Shown: piece by piece, positions 1 through 8,782 of the stretch
How the letters are laid out: every line of letters starts with the position of its first letter
Position numbering within the stretch: position 1 is the first letter of the stretch
Assembly (NCBI RefSeq): GCF_042682685.1
Contig: NZ_JBHUHX010000052.1
Span: 62,001-126,000 of the forward strand
From: Imhoffiella fuscus
Lineage (GTDB): Bacteria; Pseudomonadota; Gammaproteobacteria; Chromatiales; Chromatiaceae
Length of the DNA stretch: 64,000 nt
Direction: 5' to 3'
Position numbers and translations under genes: made by a program
The notes under the pieces: generated by a model
What the model was told of the DNA's origin: nothing
What the model saw: the letters and a program-made list of their open reading frames with translations, nothing else
Databases searched by the model: none

Positions 1-1020
1 GCGACCCTCCCGCCCCTGTCATCCCCCTCGCTGACGTTCGAGCACATCCGTCAGCTGGCGCCCTCGGCGCTCGCCGTCACGCTCTTCGCGCTCACCGAGG
101 CGGTCTCGATCGGGCGCGCGCTCGGCGCGCGCGGCGGCTACCGCATCGACGGCAACCAGGAGTTCATCGGACAGGGGCTCTCAAACCTCGCCGGATCCTT
201 CTTCTCGGGCTACGTCGCGACCGGATCCTTCAACCGTAGCGGCGTCAATTACGAGGCCGGCGCCCGCACACCGCTGGCCGCCATCTTCGCGGCCTTCATG
301 CTGATGGCGATCGTTCTGCTGGTCGCGCCCTATGCCGCCTTCCTGCCGAAGGCCGCGATGGCCGGAATCCTGTTCCTGGTCGCCTGGGGTCTGATCGACC
401 TGAAAGAGATCGGACATATCCTGCATTCGTCCAAGCGAGAGACCGCCGTCCTCGGCGTCACCTTCTTCTCGGCAGTGTTCTTGGAGCTGGAGTTCGCCAT
501 CTTCGCCGGCGTCCTGCTCTCGCTCGTGCTCTATCTGGAACGCACCTCCAAGCCGCGCATCGTCACCATGGCGCCGGATCCCCGCCTGCCGAACCACGCA
601 TTCGGGGAAGACCCGGAGACTCCCCAGTGTCCGCAGTTGCGCTTCCTGCGTATCGACGGCTCGGTCTTCTTCGGCTCGGTGGCACACGTCGAGCAATATT
701 TCGATCGTATACGCGCCGAGCATCCGCAACAGAAGCACCTGGCGGTGTTCGCCAACGGCATCAACTTCGTCGATCTACAGGGCGGAGTAGCGCTGCGCAA
801 CGAGATGACCCGACGCATCGACGCAGGCGGAGGCATGTATCTCATCCACGTCAAAGAGGGGCTCTGGAATGCCCTGGAGAGCTGCGGCTGTCTCGACGCC
901 ACGGGCGGACGCAACGTCTTCCAGGCCAAGACGGCGGCGATTCGCGGTATCTATCAGAAGCTCGACAAAAACGTCTGCGCCACCTGCACGACGCGCATCT
1001 TCCGCGAGTGCAACGCATGA
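1..1020 (+). CDS. SulP-family anion transporter with C-terminal STAS domain (5' end outside window)
   Basis: An open frame runs from base 1 to a TGA at 1018-1020; the start lies upstream, so this is a 3' fragment of about 339 residues. The first part reads as the end of a SulP (SLC26) transmembrane domain: a conserved AVSIGRA stretch, a GSFFSGY...GSFNRSGVNYEAGA segment, then hydrophobic helices up to about residue 180. The remainder, with conserved hydrophobic strands around FLRIDGSVFFGSV, fits a cytoplasmic STAS domain. SulP proteins move sulfate, bicarbonate or other anions across the inner membrane; the substrate cannot be told here. The stop overlaps the next ATG by 4 bp. A second, different SulP gene lies at 49824-51299. 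Confidence 0.9.
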   Translation, partial: ATLPPLSSPSLTFEHIRQLAPSALAVTLFALTEAVSIGRALGARGGYRIDGNQEFIGQGLSNLAGSFFSGYVATGSFNRSGVNYEAGARTPLAAIFAAFMLMAIVLLVAPYAAFLPKAAMAGILFLVAWGLIDLKEIGHILHSSKRETAVLGVTFFSAVFLELEFAIFAGVLLSLVLYLERTSKPRIVTMAPDPRLPNHAFGEDPETPQCPQLRFLRIDGSVFFGSVAHVEQYFDRIRAEHPQQKHLAVFANGINFVDLQGGVALRNEMTRRIDAGGGMYLIHVKEGLWNALESCGCLDATGGRNVFQAKTAAIRGIYQKLDKNVCATCTTRIFRECNA

Positions 1021-1685
1021 GCATGCGCGCCATGATCCTCGCCGCCGGACGCGGCAACCGCATGCGTCCCTTGACCGACCATTGTCCCAAGCCACTGCTG
1101 CGCGCCGGTGGCAAGCCGCTCATCGTGCACCACATCGAGCGCCTGGCGGCGGCGGGCATCCGCGATTTGGTGATCAACCACGCCCACCTCGGCGAACAGA
1201 TCGAAGCGGCGCTGGGCGACGGTTCGGCGCTCGGCGTTCGCATCCGCTACTCGCCGGAGGGCGAGGCACTCGAAACCGGAGGCGGTATCTTCAGGGCGCT
1301 CCCGCTGCTCGGCCCGGAGCCCTTTCTGGTGGTGAACGGCGACGTCTGGACCGATTGCCCGGTGCCGGAGACCAGGCTGGCCGAGGGCGATCTCGCCCAC
1401 CTGATCCTGGTGGACAACCCTCGCCATCACCCGGCGGGCGACTTCGCGCTGGAGGACGGACGGGTCCGACCCGAAGGGTCTCATCGCCTCACCTTCAGCG
1501 GAATCGGCATCTATCACCCGGATCTCTTCGTCGATTGCGTTCCCGGCGCCTTCCCGCTCGCCCCACTGCTGCGCGATGCCATGACGCGAGATCGGGTCGG
1601 GGGACGGCATCACAGCGGGCTCTGGTTCGACATCGGAACGCCCGAGCGCCTGGCCGACCTGGACCGCATGCTGACCCAGGGCTGA
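1017..1685 (+). CDS. murU: Nucleotidyltransferase, MurU-like (N-acetylmuramate-1-phosphate uridylyltransferase)
   Basis: The 222-residue protein has the sugar-phosphate nucleotidyltransferase signature at its N-terminus (MILAAGRGNRMRPLT, then KPLL) and the metal/NTP-binding NGDVWTD motif in the middle. Length and motifs match MurU, which converts MurNAc-1-P to UDP-MurNAc in a cell-wall recycling route. The start is the ATG in an ATGA overlap with the SulP stop, implying translational coupling; an ATG two codons in is also possible. The usual partner kinase AmgK is not next to it here, so the exact sugar substrate is inferred from family resemblance only. Confidence 0.75.
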   Translation: MSMRAMILAAGRGNRMRPLTDHCPKPLLRAGGKPLIVHHIERLAAAGIRDLVINHAHLGEQIEAALGDGSALGVRIRYSPEGEALETGGGIFRALPLLGPEPFLVVNGDVWTDCPVPETRLAEGDLAHLILVDNPRHHPAGDFALEDGRVRPEGSHRLTFSGIGIYHPDLFVDCVPGAFPLAPLLRDAMTRDRVGGRHHSGLWFDIGTPERLADLDRMLTQG

Positions 1686-1770
1686 GGCCCGAGACAGGCC
1701 CCGATCCGGCTGCGACAGCTACAGGACTCGACCATACTGACTGGGAGTCCAACCGATCTCGGGGGAGCGC

Positions 1771-3201
1771 ATGGGTCAAAACATCGCCGAATCGCACTTC
1801 TGCGAACGGGATTTCACCGAGTTCTCGGCGCGACTGCGCCGTGAAACACGTCTGCTTAAGCAGTGGTTCGAAGCACCCCTGTTCGAATCCGATCGGCCCA
1901 CGATCGGATTCGAAGCCGAGGCATGGCTGATCGACGCCGACGGATCGCCCGCGCCCAAGGTGGAGACGCTGCTGGACTCGCTCGCCGACCCGCTGATCGT
2001 CCCGGAACTCGCGACCTTCAATATCGAGTTCAACGGCACGCCCGCCGCGCTCGACGCGGACGCCTTCTCGCGACTGGCCGCCGAACTCGACGCCACGCTC
2101 GCGCGCACCAACCGCGCTGCCGCCAGCGCGGATATCCGGGTCGCCCTGATCGGCATCCTGCCGACGGTTCGCCAGACGCATCTGACGCTCGGCGCCATGA
2201 CGCCGCGCAAACGCTATCGCGCGCTCAACGAACAGGTCTTTTCGCTGCGCCACGGACGCCCGATGCGCCTGCTGATCGAGGGACGCGATCGCCTGGATCT
2301 GAACTGGCACGATGTCATGCTGGAAGCAGCGGCCACCTCATTCCAGGTCCATCTCAAGGTCTCTCCCGCCGAGTCGGCACGGGTCTACAACGCCTCCAAG
2401 ATCCTGAGCGGCCCCATGGTCGCGATCTCGGCCAACTCCCCCTTTCTGTTCGGCCATGACCTCTGGGAAGAGACCCGTATCGCGCTCTTCGAGCAGGCGG
2501 TATCGGTCGGTGGGGCGGTGCTCCAGGAACGCGTCAATTTCGGTTTTCGGTATGCCAAGCAGTCCATCCTGGAGACCTTTCAGTCCAACGTCGACCGCTA
2601 CCCGGTCCTGCTCCCCCAGCTCATGGACGAGCCGCCCGAGCAACTGGCCCATCTGCGACTGCACAACGGCACCATCTGGCGCTGGAATCGCCCGCTGATC
2701 GGGTTCGACGCGCACGGCACGCCCCATCTGCGCATCGAGCACCGGGTCATGCCATCCGGCCCGTCGGTGCCCGACGTCATCGCCAACATGGCACTCTATG
2801 CCGGTGCGGTACGCTCGCTGGCACGGGAAGAGCCGGCGCCGGAATCGCGACTCATGTTCCTACACGCCCAAAAGGGATTCTACGATTGCGCGCGTGACGG
2901 ATTGGACGCATCCATCCCCTGGCTCGACGGGGCCGAGCTGCCGGTGTGGCGCATCCTCGCCGAGGATCTCATCCCACGGGCACGGATCGGCCTCGCCGCG
3001 CTCGGGATCGACCCGGCGGAGATCGCGCATTGGCTCGGGATCGTCGAGCAACGATTGAGCCGCCGCCAGACCGGCGCCCGATGGCAGCGGGCCTGGGTGG
3101 CCAGACACGGACCCGACATGGCCGGCCTGTTGGAGTCCTATCTCGAACATCAGCGAGCAGGCCGCCCGGTTCACGAATGGACACTGGACGGCTCGGCGTG
3201 A
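1771..3201 (+). CDS. GCS2-family carboxylate-amine ligase (glutamate-cysteine ligase-like)
   Basis: A 476-residue protein of the GCS2 superfamily. The N-terminal region carries the acidic motif IGFEAEAWL (about residue 46), followed by ELATFNIEFNGTP (about 75), which matches the ATP-grasp-like active site of type 2 glutamate-cysteine ligases. A conserved LRIEHRVMPSGPS segment follows near residue 325. Family members join a carboxylate to an amine with ATP; many bacterial ones (YbdK group) have only weak gamma-glutamylcysteine synthetase activity, so glutathione synthesis is not certain. The gene sits alone after an 85-bp gap, 47 bp before the deacetylase gene. It is longer than E. coli YbdK (about 370 residues). 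Confidence 0.75.
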   Translation: MGQNIAESHFCERDFTEFSARLRRETRLLKQWFEAPLFESDRPTIGFEAEAWLIDADGSPAPKVETLLDSLADPLIVPELATFNIEFNGTPAALDADAFSRLAAELDATLARTNRAAASADIRVALIGILPTVRQTHLTLGAMTPRKRYRALNEQVFSLRHGRPMRLLIEGRDRLDLNWHDVMLEAAATSFQVHLKVSPAESARVYNASKILSGPMVAISANSPFLFGHDLWEETRIALFEQAVSVGGAVLQERVNFGFRYAKQSILETFQSNVDRYPVLLPQLMDEPPEQLAHLRLHNGTIWRWNRPLIGFDAHGTPHLRIEHRVMPSGPSVPDVIANMALYAGAVRSLAREEPAPESRLMFLHAQKGFYDCARDGLDASIPWLDGAELPVWRILAEDLIPRARIGLAALGIDPAEIAHWLGIVEQRLSRRQTGARWQRAWVARHGPDMAGLLESYLEHQRAGRPVHEWTLDGSA

Positions 3202-3248
3202 GTCCCGGGAGCTATCCGATCGACGCCTTCGACGAGTAGACTGCCGAG

Positions 3249-4229
3249 GTGGAATCGTCCGTCGCCCCTTCTTCATCATCGCGCCCTTGGCGCCCTGCGT
3301 GGTGGGCCGGCTGGCTGCACCTGCCGCTCGCGCTTTTCGCCATGCTGCCCTATCTGGATCTCGCGCTCGAACGCCGACCAGGCTGGCCCGAGTACGCCAT
3401 CGGCATGACCCTGCTCGGTCTTTTCCTACTCGGCGTTTTCAGCCCCAGGCTTCAGGCGTTCGGTCCCGTGCTGTGCGGCCCTCGACCGGGGGTGCGACCC
3501 AGGGTCGCGCTCACGTTCGACGACGGACCGGACCCGGAGACGACCCCCAGGGTGCTCGATGCGCTCGGCGAGCATCGCGCCACCTTTTTCGTCATCGGCG
3601 AGAAGGCCAAGCGATACCCGGAACTGATCGCCGCCATGCGCGCGGCCGGCCATCAGATCTGTAGTCACGGGATCCAGCACTCATGGTCGCTCGTGGTTTC
3701 GCCCTGGCGGGCACGAAAACTGACGCTCGGCGGCCTGCGCGCACTGAGCTGGCTCGGAGTTCGAGGTCGGCGTTTTTTTCGCGCGCCCTACGGGCTCATG
3801 ACGCCGCCCCTGATGTCGGTGCTGCGCGAAACTGGGATCACGCCGGTCGGCTGGAGTCTGCGCTCCTGGGACAGCATCCACCCTGGCCCGGCGGACGACT
3901 TCGCGATTCGGCTCGCCCAACGCGCCCGCAATGGCGACATCATCCTGCTGCATGATGCCCCCGAGCATCCGGGCGGAAGGCGTCCGCTCGGCATCGAGGC
4001 GACCGCCACGCTGGTGCGCGCGCTCACGTCCAGGGGATTCGATCTGGTGACGGTCGAGACGCTCTATCGAGGCGATGGGCCGGAAGACCCTCTGAAGACG
4101 GGAACAACGACCATTGGCGAGCGAACGGCGCGCAGATCGCGCAGCGCGCGTCGCAACGGAACCGCCCGAATCCAAACAGCGGCGGGGGAACGCGCCTTGG
4201 ATCGCGACCGTTTTGCACGAACTCCTTGA
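3249..4229 (+). CDS. Membrane-anchored polysaccharide deacetylase (NodB-type)
   Basis: 326 residues from a GTG start. Two hydrophobic stretches (about 20-36 and 50-65) suggest membrane anchoring. The NodB homology domain follows with its motifs in order: TFDDGP (89-94, catalytic Asp and metal Asp), SHGIQH (139-144, metal histidines), RAPYG (178-182) and LLHD (233-236). Such enzymes remove acetyl groups from N-acetylated or O-acetylated polysaccharides at the cell surface. The Arg-rich C-terminal tail of about 60 residues is outside the domain. The gene ends 10 bp before the next start, so the two are probably co-transcribed. Confidence 0.85.
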   Translation: MESSVAPSSSSRPWRPAWWAGWLHLPLALFAMLPYLDLALERRPGWPEYAIGMTLLGLFLLGVFSPRLQAFGPVLCGPRPGVRPRVALTFDDGPDPETTPRVLDALGEHRATFFVIGEKAKRYPELIAAMRAAGHQICSHGIQHSWSLVVSPWRARKLTLGGLRALSWLGVRGRRFFRAPYGLMTPPLMSVLRETGITPVGWSLRSWDSIHPGPADDFAIRLAQRARNGDIILLHDAPEHPGGRRPLGIEATATLVRALTSRGFDLVTVETLYRGDGPEDPLKTGTTTIGERTARRSRSARRNGTARIQTAAGERALDRDRFARTP

Positions 4230-4239
4230 GCCAATATCC

Positions 4240-5277
4240 ATGCTACAAGAATTCGACCGACTGCCCGAAGGGCTCCTCGATTGCGACAGCCGTCGACTGG
4301 CCGAGCAGCTAGGTATGCCAACCTTAATCCATCTCTCCGGCGCCCGAGAGCCCGCGCTCTTCGTCTCGGTGCTCATGCACGGAAACGAAACGGTCGGCTG
4401 GGATGCCATGCGTGAGCTCTTGCGCGACCGACTGACGCGATTCGGCGAGCTGCGTCTGCCCCGTTCACTGAGCCTCTTTATCGGCAACGTTACGGCAGCC
4501 GCCTGTGGCGTACGCCATCTTCCCGGACAGCCAGACTACAACCGGGTGTGGCCAGGCAGCGACCTGGAGCCCTGCATCGAGCAGGAACTCATGGCCCGGG
4601 TCACGGAGATCATGCGCCAACGGGGCATTTTCGCCAGTCTCGATCTGCACAACAACACCGGCATCAACCCGCATTACGCCTGCGTCAACCGGGTCGAAAA
4701 TCCGTTTCTTCGACTCGCGATGCTCTTCGGCCGAACCCTGGTCTATTTCACCCATCCCACTGGCGTTCAGTCGATGGCCATGGCCGCGCTCTGCCCGGCG
4801 GTCACGGTGGAATGCGGCAAGGTCGGCGACCGGCGGGGCATCGAGCATGCACGACGTTTCGTCGATGCGGCGCTGCATCTGACCGAACTGCCCGATCATC
4901 CGGTCAAGCCCCAGGATATCGACCTCTTCCATACCGTCGCACGCGTGAAGGTCCCCGAGACGGTGCGCTTCGGCTTCGCCCCCGCCGATGCGGACCTGCT
5001 GCTAGACCCGGAGCTGGAGCGATTCAATTTCCGCGAGCTGCCGTGCGGAACGCCCTTCGCCAGGCTGCGCAACGGCGAGGTACGTGGATTCGAGGTACGG
5101 GATACGGAGGGAGCGGATGTCGGCGAGCGCTATTTCCGCATCGAGGATGGCGAGATCCGTCTGCGACGGCCCATGATGCCCTCCATGCTCACGCTCGACG
5201 AGACCGTCATCCGCCAGGATTGTCTCTGCTATCTGATGGAGCGCTACGCGGGAGGGCTTCCAGAACTCAGCCGATGA
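4240..5277 (+). CDS. Succinylglutamate desuccinylase/aspartoacylase family zinc hydrolase
   Basis: The 345-residue protein has the M14-like zinc site of the AstE/AspA family: H47 and E50 in LMHGNETVG, H137 in LDLHNNTG, and a likely catalytic Glu at 191 in VECGKVG. The start chosen is the ATG at 4240, because an earlier TTG at 4114 would overlap the preceding gene by more than 100 bp. Family enzymes cleave N-acyl amino acids. No arginine succinyltransferase pathway gene is nearby, so AstE activity is not supported. Its 3' end overlaps the converging lipA gene by 11 bp. Confidence 0.75.
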   Translation: MLQEFDRLPEGLLDCDSRRLAEQLGMPTLIHLSGAREPALFVSVLMHGNETVGWDAMRELLRDRLTRFGELRLPRSLSLFIGNVTAAACGVRHLPGQPDYNRVWPGSDLEPCIEQELMARVTEIMRQRGIFASLDLHNNTGINPHYACVNRVENPFLRLAMLFGRTLVYFTHPTGVQSMAMAALCPAVTVECGKVGDRRGIEHARRFVDAALHLTELPDHPVKPQDIDLFHTVARVKVPETVRFGFAPADADLLLDPELERFNFRELPCGTPFARLRNGEVRGFEVRDTEGADVGERYFRIEDGEIRLRRPMMPSMLTLDETVIRQDCLCYLMERYAGGLPELSR

Positions 5278-6247
5278 CCTCGCTGGCCTGCTGGTCGGCA
5301 TGGTAGGAAGAGCGCACCATGGCGCCGCTGGCGACGTTGACGAAGCCCATGCGCTCGCCCTCGACGCGCAACGCCTCGAACTCGTCAGGGGTCCAATAGC
5401 GCACCACGGGAAGGTGATCGCGCGACGGCTGCAGGTATTGCCCGAGGGTCAGCATCTCGCAACCGTGCGCGCGCAGGTCGCGCATCACCTCCAGCACCTC
5501 GTCGCGCTCCTCGCCGAGCCCTAGCATGATGCCGGACTTGGTCGGAACCCCTGGATAGCGTTCCTTGAATGCCTTGAGCAGGCCCAGAGAGCCGGCATAG
5601 TCGGCGCCGGGACGGGCCTGGCGATAGAGCCTGGGCACCGTCTCCAGATTGTGATTGAAGACGTCGGGCAGCGCGCCCTCTCCGGCAAAGCAGTCCAAGG
5701 CGATCGCTTCCCGACCTCGGAAGTCCGGAACCAGGATTTCCAGACGCGTTTCTGGATTCTTGACCCGCACGGCGCGCAGACAATCCGCGAAATGTCCGGC
5801 CCCGCCATCGCGCAGATCGTCGCGGTCGACCGAGGTGATGACCACATAGCGCAGCCCCATCAGGGCGACCGACTCGGCCAGATGCCCGGCCTCCTCGGCG
5901 TCGACCGGACTCGGCCGACCATGGGCCACGTCGCAGAACGGACAGCGGCGCGTGCAGACGTCACCGAGGATCATGAAGGTGGCGGTGCCATGATTGAAGC
6001 ACTCGCCCAGATTGGGGCACATGGCCTCCTCGCAGACGGTCGCGAGCTTGGCCTCGCGCAACAGACGCTTGATGCGCTGTACGCCTGGCCCGACCGGCGC
6101 CTTGGCGCGGATCCAGCTCGGTTTGCGTAGCGGCTCGGCGGAGGGCGCAACCTTGACCGGGATGCGAGAGAGCTTGTCCTTGCCGCGTTGATGGGTCTCG
6201 GGATTTGCCCGCGAGGGCGCGTTCAAGGTCGGTCGTTCTTCGGACAT
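5267..6247 (-). CDS. lipA: Lipoyl synthase
   Basis: Radical-SAM enzyme that inserts two sulfurs into octanoyl groups on 2-oxoacid dehydrogenase and GcvH proteins. In the 326-residue form, the auxiliary cluster ligands are C72, C77 and C83 (in VCEEAMCPNLGEC) and the radical-SAM CxxxCxxC is C98, C102 and C105 (in CTRRCPFC). The C-terminal RSSYHADQ includes the conserved serine near the auxiliary cluster. I start at the ATG at 6247 (MSEERPTL); an upstream in-frame ATG would add 29 residues that do not look like LipA. lipB is not adjacent. The 3' end converges on and overlaps the preceding plus-strand gene. Confidence 0.95.
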   Translation of the reverse strand: MSEERPTLNAPSRANPETHQRGKDKLSRIPVKVAPSAEPLRKPSWIRAKAPVGPGVQRIKRLLREAKLATVCEEAMCPNLGECFNHGTATFMILGDVCTRRCPFCDVAHGRPSPVDAEEAGHLAESVALMGLRYVVITSVDRDDLRDGGAGHFADCLRAVRVKNPETRLEILVPDFRGREAIALDCFAGEGALPDVFNHNLETVPRLYRQARPGADYAGSLGLLKAFKERYPGVPTKSGIMLGLGEERDEVLEVMRDLRAHGCEMLTLGQYLQPSRDHLPVVRYWTPDEFEALRVEGERMGFVNVASGAMVRSSYHADQQASEVIG

Positions 6248-6354
6248 GGATGGCCTGGATAGCGAATCTTGGATGCCCCTTAAGATGGGGATGACGCGCC
6301 CGAATCGGGATGGGCAAGAGAGGACGTCACCCAAACTCCGATCCGGACGGGGAC

Positions 6355-6927
6355 TCAGTTGGGGAAGAGTCGCTCGATCAGCAGATGAAACCAGGGCGTG
6401 AACCAGTCGGGATGCATCCGCAGGGCGCGCCGAATCGCGGGGATGGACATCCAGCGCCAGGCACCGATCTCGGAGGGGTCGGGACGGGGATCGCCCGCAT
6501 GGACGCCATAGAAGATGTGCAGATATTCGTGCTCGATCAGCCCGGAGGACTGGTCCTCGGCGCGATACAGCATCTGCTCGCGCTCGGCGAGCGGGACGCG
6601 AATGCCGAATTCCTCCTTCAGACGTCGCCCGGCCGCCACCGAGCTCGACTCTTCCGGACGCGGATGGCCGCAGCAGGTGTTGGACCAGCGGGTCGCGAAG
6701 TGATATTTGCAGTCCGCGCGACGCTGCAGCAACAGACGATCCTCGGCGTCGAACACCAGGATGGAGAAGGCGCGATGCAACTGACCTTCGCGATGCGCCT
6801 CGAACTTGCCCGCCGTCCCCAGAGGGCGATCCTGCTCATCGACCAAGATCAGCTGTTCCAGTGACTCTTGCTGGCTGAGCCGTTCGAGCTCGTCGGCCGC
6901 CAACGGTGGAACGATTCTGGCGCTCAA
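6355..6927 (-). CDS. idi: Isopentenyl-diphosphate delta-isomerase, type I
   Basis: A 190-residue Nudix-fold enzyme interconverting IPP and DMAPP. Visible family marks are the catalytic cysteine region NTCCGHP (C85/C86), the Nudix-like helix RRLKEEFGI (about 101-109) and the second catalytic acid region EHEYLHIFY (E132/E134). It lies 43 bp downstream of the RuBisCO-like gene on the same strand and close to the photosynthesis cluster. A role in feeding carotenoid and bacteriochlorophyll phytyl/geranylgeranyl synthesis is therefore likely; idi is found in photosynthesis clusters of several purple bacteria. Confidence 0.93.
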   Translation of the reverse strand: MSARIVPPLAADELERLSQQESLEQLILVDEQDRPLGTAGKFEAHREGQLHRAFSILVFDAEDRLLLQRRADCKYHFATRWSNTCCGHPRPEESSSVAAGRRLKEEFGIRVPLAEREQMLYRAEDQSSGLIEHEYLHIFYGVHAGDPRPDPSEIGAWRWMSIPAIRRALRMHPDWFTPWFHLLIERLFPN

Positions 6928-6970
6928 CAGTCACCTCCAGCGTCTTTCCCATCCAATCGACCGATCACCA

Positions 6971-8275
6971 TCACGTTCGGCGCCCCCCAAATGCCGTCAT
7001 CGCGGCCTCCAGTTCGGTATGTGTTTTCGCCTGCTCGTCGAGCGATATGCCCACAGCGATGGCGTCCCAGGCCTGCCGAATGCTCATAGCACCGCCCTTG
7101 GGTCCCATGGGGTGTCCAAAGACGCCGCGACCGGGGACGAAGCCGAAATCGACCGTCCCGACCTTGTCGTGGAGGGTCTTCAGCGTCCCCGCCCAGTCGC
7201 TGCCGCCGGGCACCGGGAGACTGCGCTTCATCTGCCCCATCGGTGCCAGACAGGCATCTACATTGGCCAGCACCTCCTCGTCAGAGGTATGCATGCGCTC
7301 GCCGAAGCCTGGCATGATGATGGAGTCGAATCCAGCCAAACGCTGCAGTTTGGAAAAGACCCGCGAATGGATGCCAAAGTTCCCCAACCGACTGAAGGGC
7401 GCGATGAAGGGAAAATGCGCGATCAGCGGAACGCGCGCATGCTTGCGCAGCATTCTAACCGCGCTCAGACCGACCGGCATGGCATTGATCAGCAGCGCAT
7501 TGGCGCCGTTTGCGACCGCAAGATCGTGCTGTTCGATGAGACGATCCACCTCGTCGGTGATGTTGGCGAGATAGATCTTGGGGGTTCCGGTCTCGGCCTC
7601 GGCGCGACGGCGCGCATCGCCGAGCAGGCGCGAGCGTTCCTGCAGCGGGCACCAATCGGTATCCCCCAGCATCTCGTCATCCTTGGCGATATCCAGACCG
7701 CCGAGCCAGCTCTGATAGCCGAGGTCGCTGAAGACATCGGGCGGCAAACCGATGTTGGGCTTGATGACGCCGAAGAAGATGGGGCGATCGTAGGCCTGAA
7801 GCATATCCCGAATGCCCTCCACGCCGAATCTCGGTCCCTCGAAATGGGCGAGATAGGCGTCCGGGAAATGGACATCCAGCAGCTTGACCACGGCCGCGCC
7901 CGGCGAGAAGAAGGTCCCCTCGCCGCATACGGCGCTCAACAGGTTCGGGATGCGCGGACCGAAATTGCCATGCGGATGGGCAATGGTGACCCGACAGGCA
8001 TGCACCGGCTCGCCTTTGGCGTTGCCGATGCCGTAGCTGAAGTCAGACTGCGTGCCCAGCACCTCCAAGCCGATGACCCGGGCGCCGAATCGCGGCCTCA
8101 GATCCTCGCTCGAACCGACCCGGCGCCACTGCGCCGTCGACTGCTCGGCACAGAAATGCGCGGCGGCAAGTTCGGGATCTCCGGCGCATTCCAGATAGTA
8201 TTCGAGTTTGATATAGGCGTCGGAGTCCAACGCCTGCGGATCGGCGAAGAATCCCGCCCAATCGCTCTCTTGCAT
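6971..8275 (-). CDS. RuBisCO-like protein (form IV, probably IV-Photo type)
   Basis: A 434-residue RuBisCO large-subunit homologue that cannot be a normal carboxylase. The carbamylated-lysine motif is intact (GGLDIAKDDE, K198, D200, E201). However, the first catalytic motif is KPN rather than KPK (172-174), the HR pair that binds bisphosphate is replaced by HFPF (287-290), and the loop-6 lysine region reads MPGFGERMH. Form IV proteins in green sulfur and purple bacteria are linked to sulfur metabolism or to methylthio-ribulose phosphate chemistry. The start is 3 nt after the yjbQ stop, so the two are probably coupled translationally. Assignment to the photosynthetic-bacteria clade is inferred from context and needs a tree. 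Confidence 0.9.
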   Translation of the reverse strand: MQESDWAGFFADPQALDSDAYIKLEYYLECAGDPELAAAHFCAEQSTAQWRRVGSSEDLRPRFGARVIGLEVLGTQSDFSYGIGNAKGEPVHACRVTIAHPHGNFGPRIPNLLSAVCGEGTFFSPGAAVVKLLDVHFPDAYLAHFEGPRFGVEGIRDMLQAYDRPIFFGVIKPNIGLPPDVFSDLGYQSWLGGLDIAKDDEMLGDTDWCPLQERSRLLGDARRRAEAETGTPKIYLANITDEVDRLIEQHDLAVANGANALLINAMPVGLSAVRMLRKHARVPLIAHFPFIAPFSRLGNFGIHSRVFSKLQRLAGFDSIIMPGFGERMHTSDEEVLANVDACLAPMGQMKRSLPVPGGSDWAGTLKTLHDKVGTVDFGFVPGRGVFGHPMGPKGGAMSIRQAWDAIAVGISLDEQAKTHTELEAAMTAFGGRRT

Positions 8276-8278
8276 GCC

Positions 8279-8707
8279 TCAGGATTCCCCTGCGATCTGG
8301 ATTCTTAGCTGCCGCTGGTCGCGTGGACCATCCAGCTCGATGAAAAAGATGGATTGCCAACCACCTAAGAGCAGTTCGCCATCCGCGATCGGGATGATCT
8401 CGGAGGCGTTCATGAAGAGGCCGATCAGATGCGAATGCGCGTTCGGCCGACCGTCGACAGGATCCCGGTCGTGGCGGTAGCCGACGCCTGGTGGCGCGAC
8501 GCGGGAGAGGAAATCCAGCATATCCTGCTGCAGCATCGTCTCGCGCTCGTTGAGGGCGACGAAGGCAGTGGTATGGGATGAGGTCAGGATCAGATGGCCG
8601 TTGCCGACCGGATGCGCCTTCAGCGCATCGCGCACCCTGTCCGTCACGTCGATGATCTGGATCGGAGCGCTCGTCGGGATAACCAGGCTTTCGCAGTGAA
8701 ATCGCAT
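8279..8707 (-). CDS. yjbQ: YjbQ-family protein (UPF0047, secondary thiamine-phosphate synthase type)
   Basis: 142 residues of the YjbQ/UPF0047 fold, with the conserved LTSSHTTAFVALNE segment, the YRHDRDPVDGRPNAHSHL histidine-rich stretch and the GxWQSIFFIELDGPR C-terminus. The family has weak thiamine-phosphate synthase activity in vitro; its physiological role is unclear. I choose the ATG at 8707 (MRFHCES) because the longer frame would start inside the terminator hairpin of the upstream puf operon. It is the first gene of a yjbQ-RLP-idi unit. Confidence 0.85.
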   Translation of the reverse strand: MRFHCESLVIPTSAPIQIIDVTDRVRDALKAHPVGNGHLILTSSHTTAFVALNERETMLQQDMLDFLSRVAPPGVGYRHDRDPVDGRPNAHSHLIGLFMNASEIIPIADGELLLGGWQSIFFIELDGPRDQRQLRIQIAGES

Positions 8708-8724
8708 CGGACAGCGCTCAAATG

Positions 8725-8760
8725 AAAACGGGCGGGGTATGCTGCGCATTCCCCCCGCCC
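8725..8760 (-). terminator. Intrinsic terminator of the puf operon
   Basis: Read on the minus strand, an 8-bp perfect GC stem (GGGCGGGG pairing with CCCCGCCC) with a 15-nt loop is followed by GTTTTC. It starts 22 bp past the pufA3 stop and lies just before yjbQ, so it should end most puf transcripts; read-through into yjbQ-RLP-idi is possible. Confidence 0.8.
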
Positions 8761-8782
8761 GTCGAGTTCCTTAGCCCCAAGT

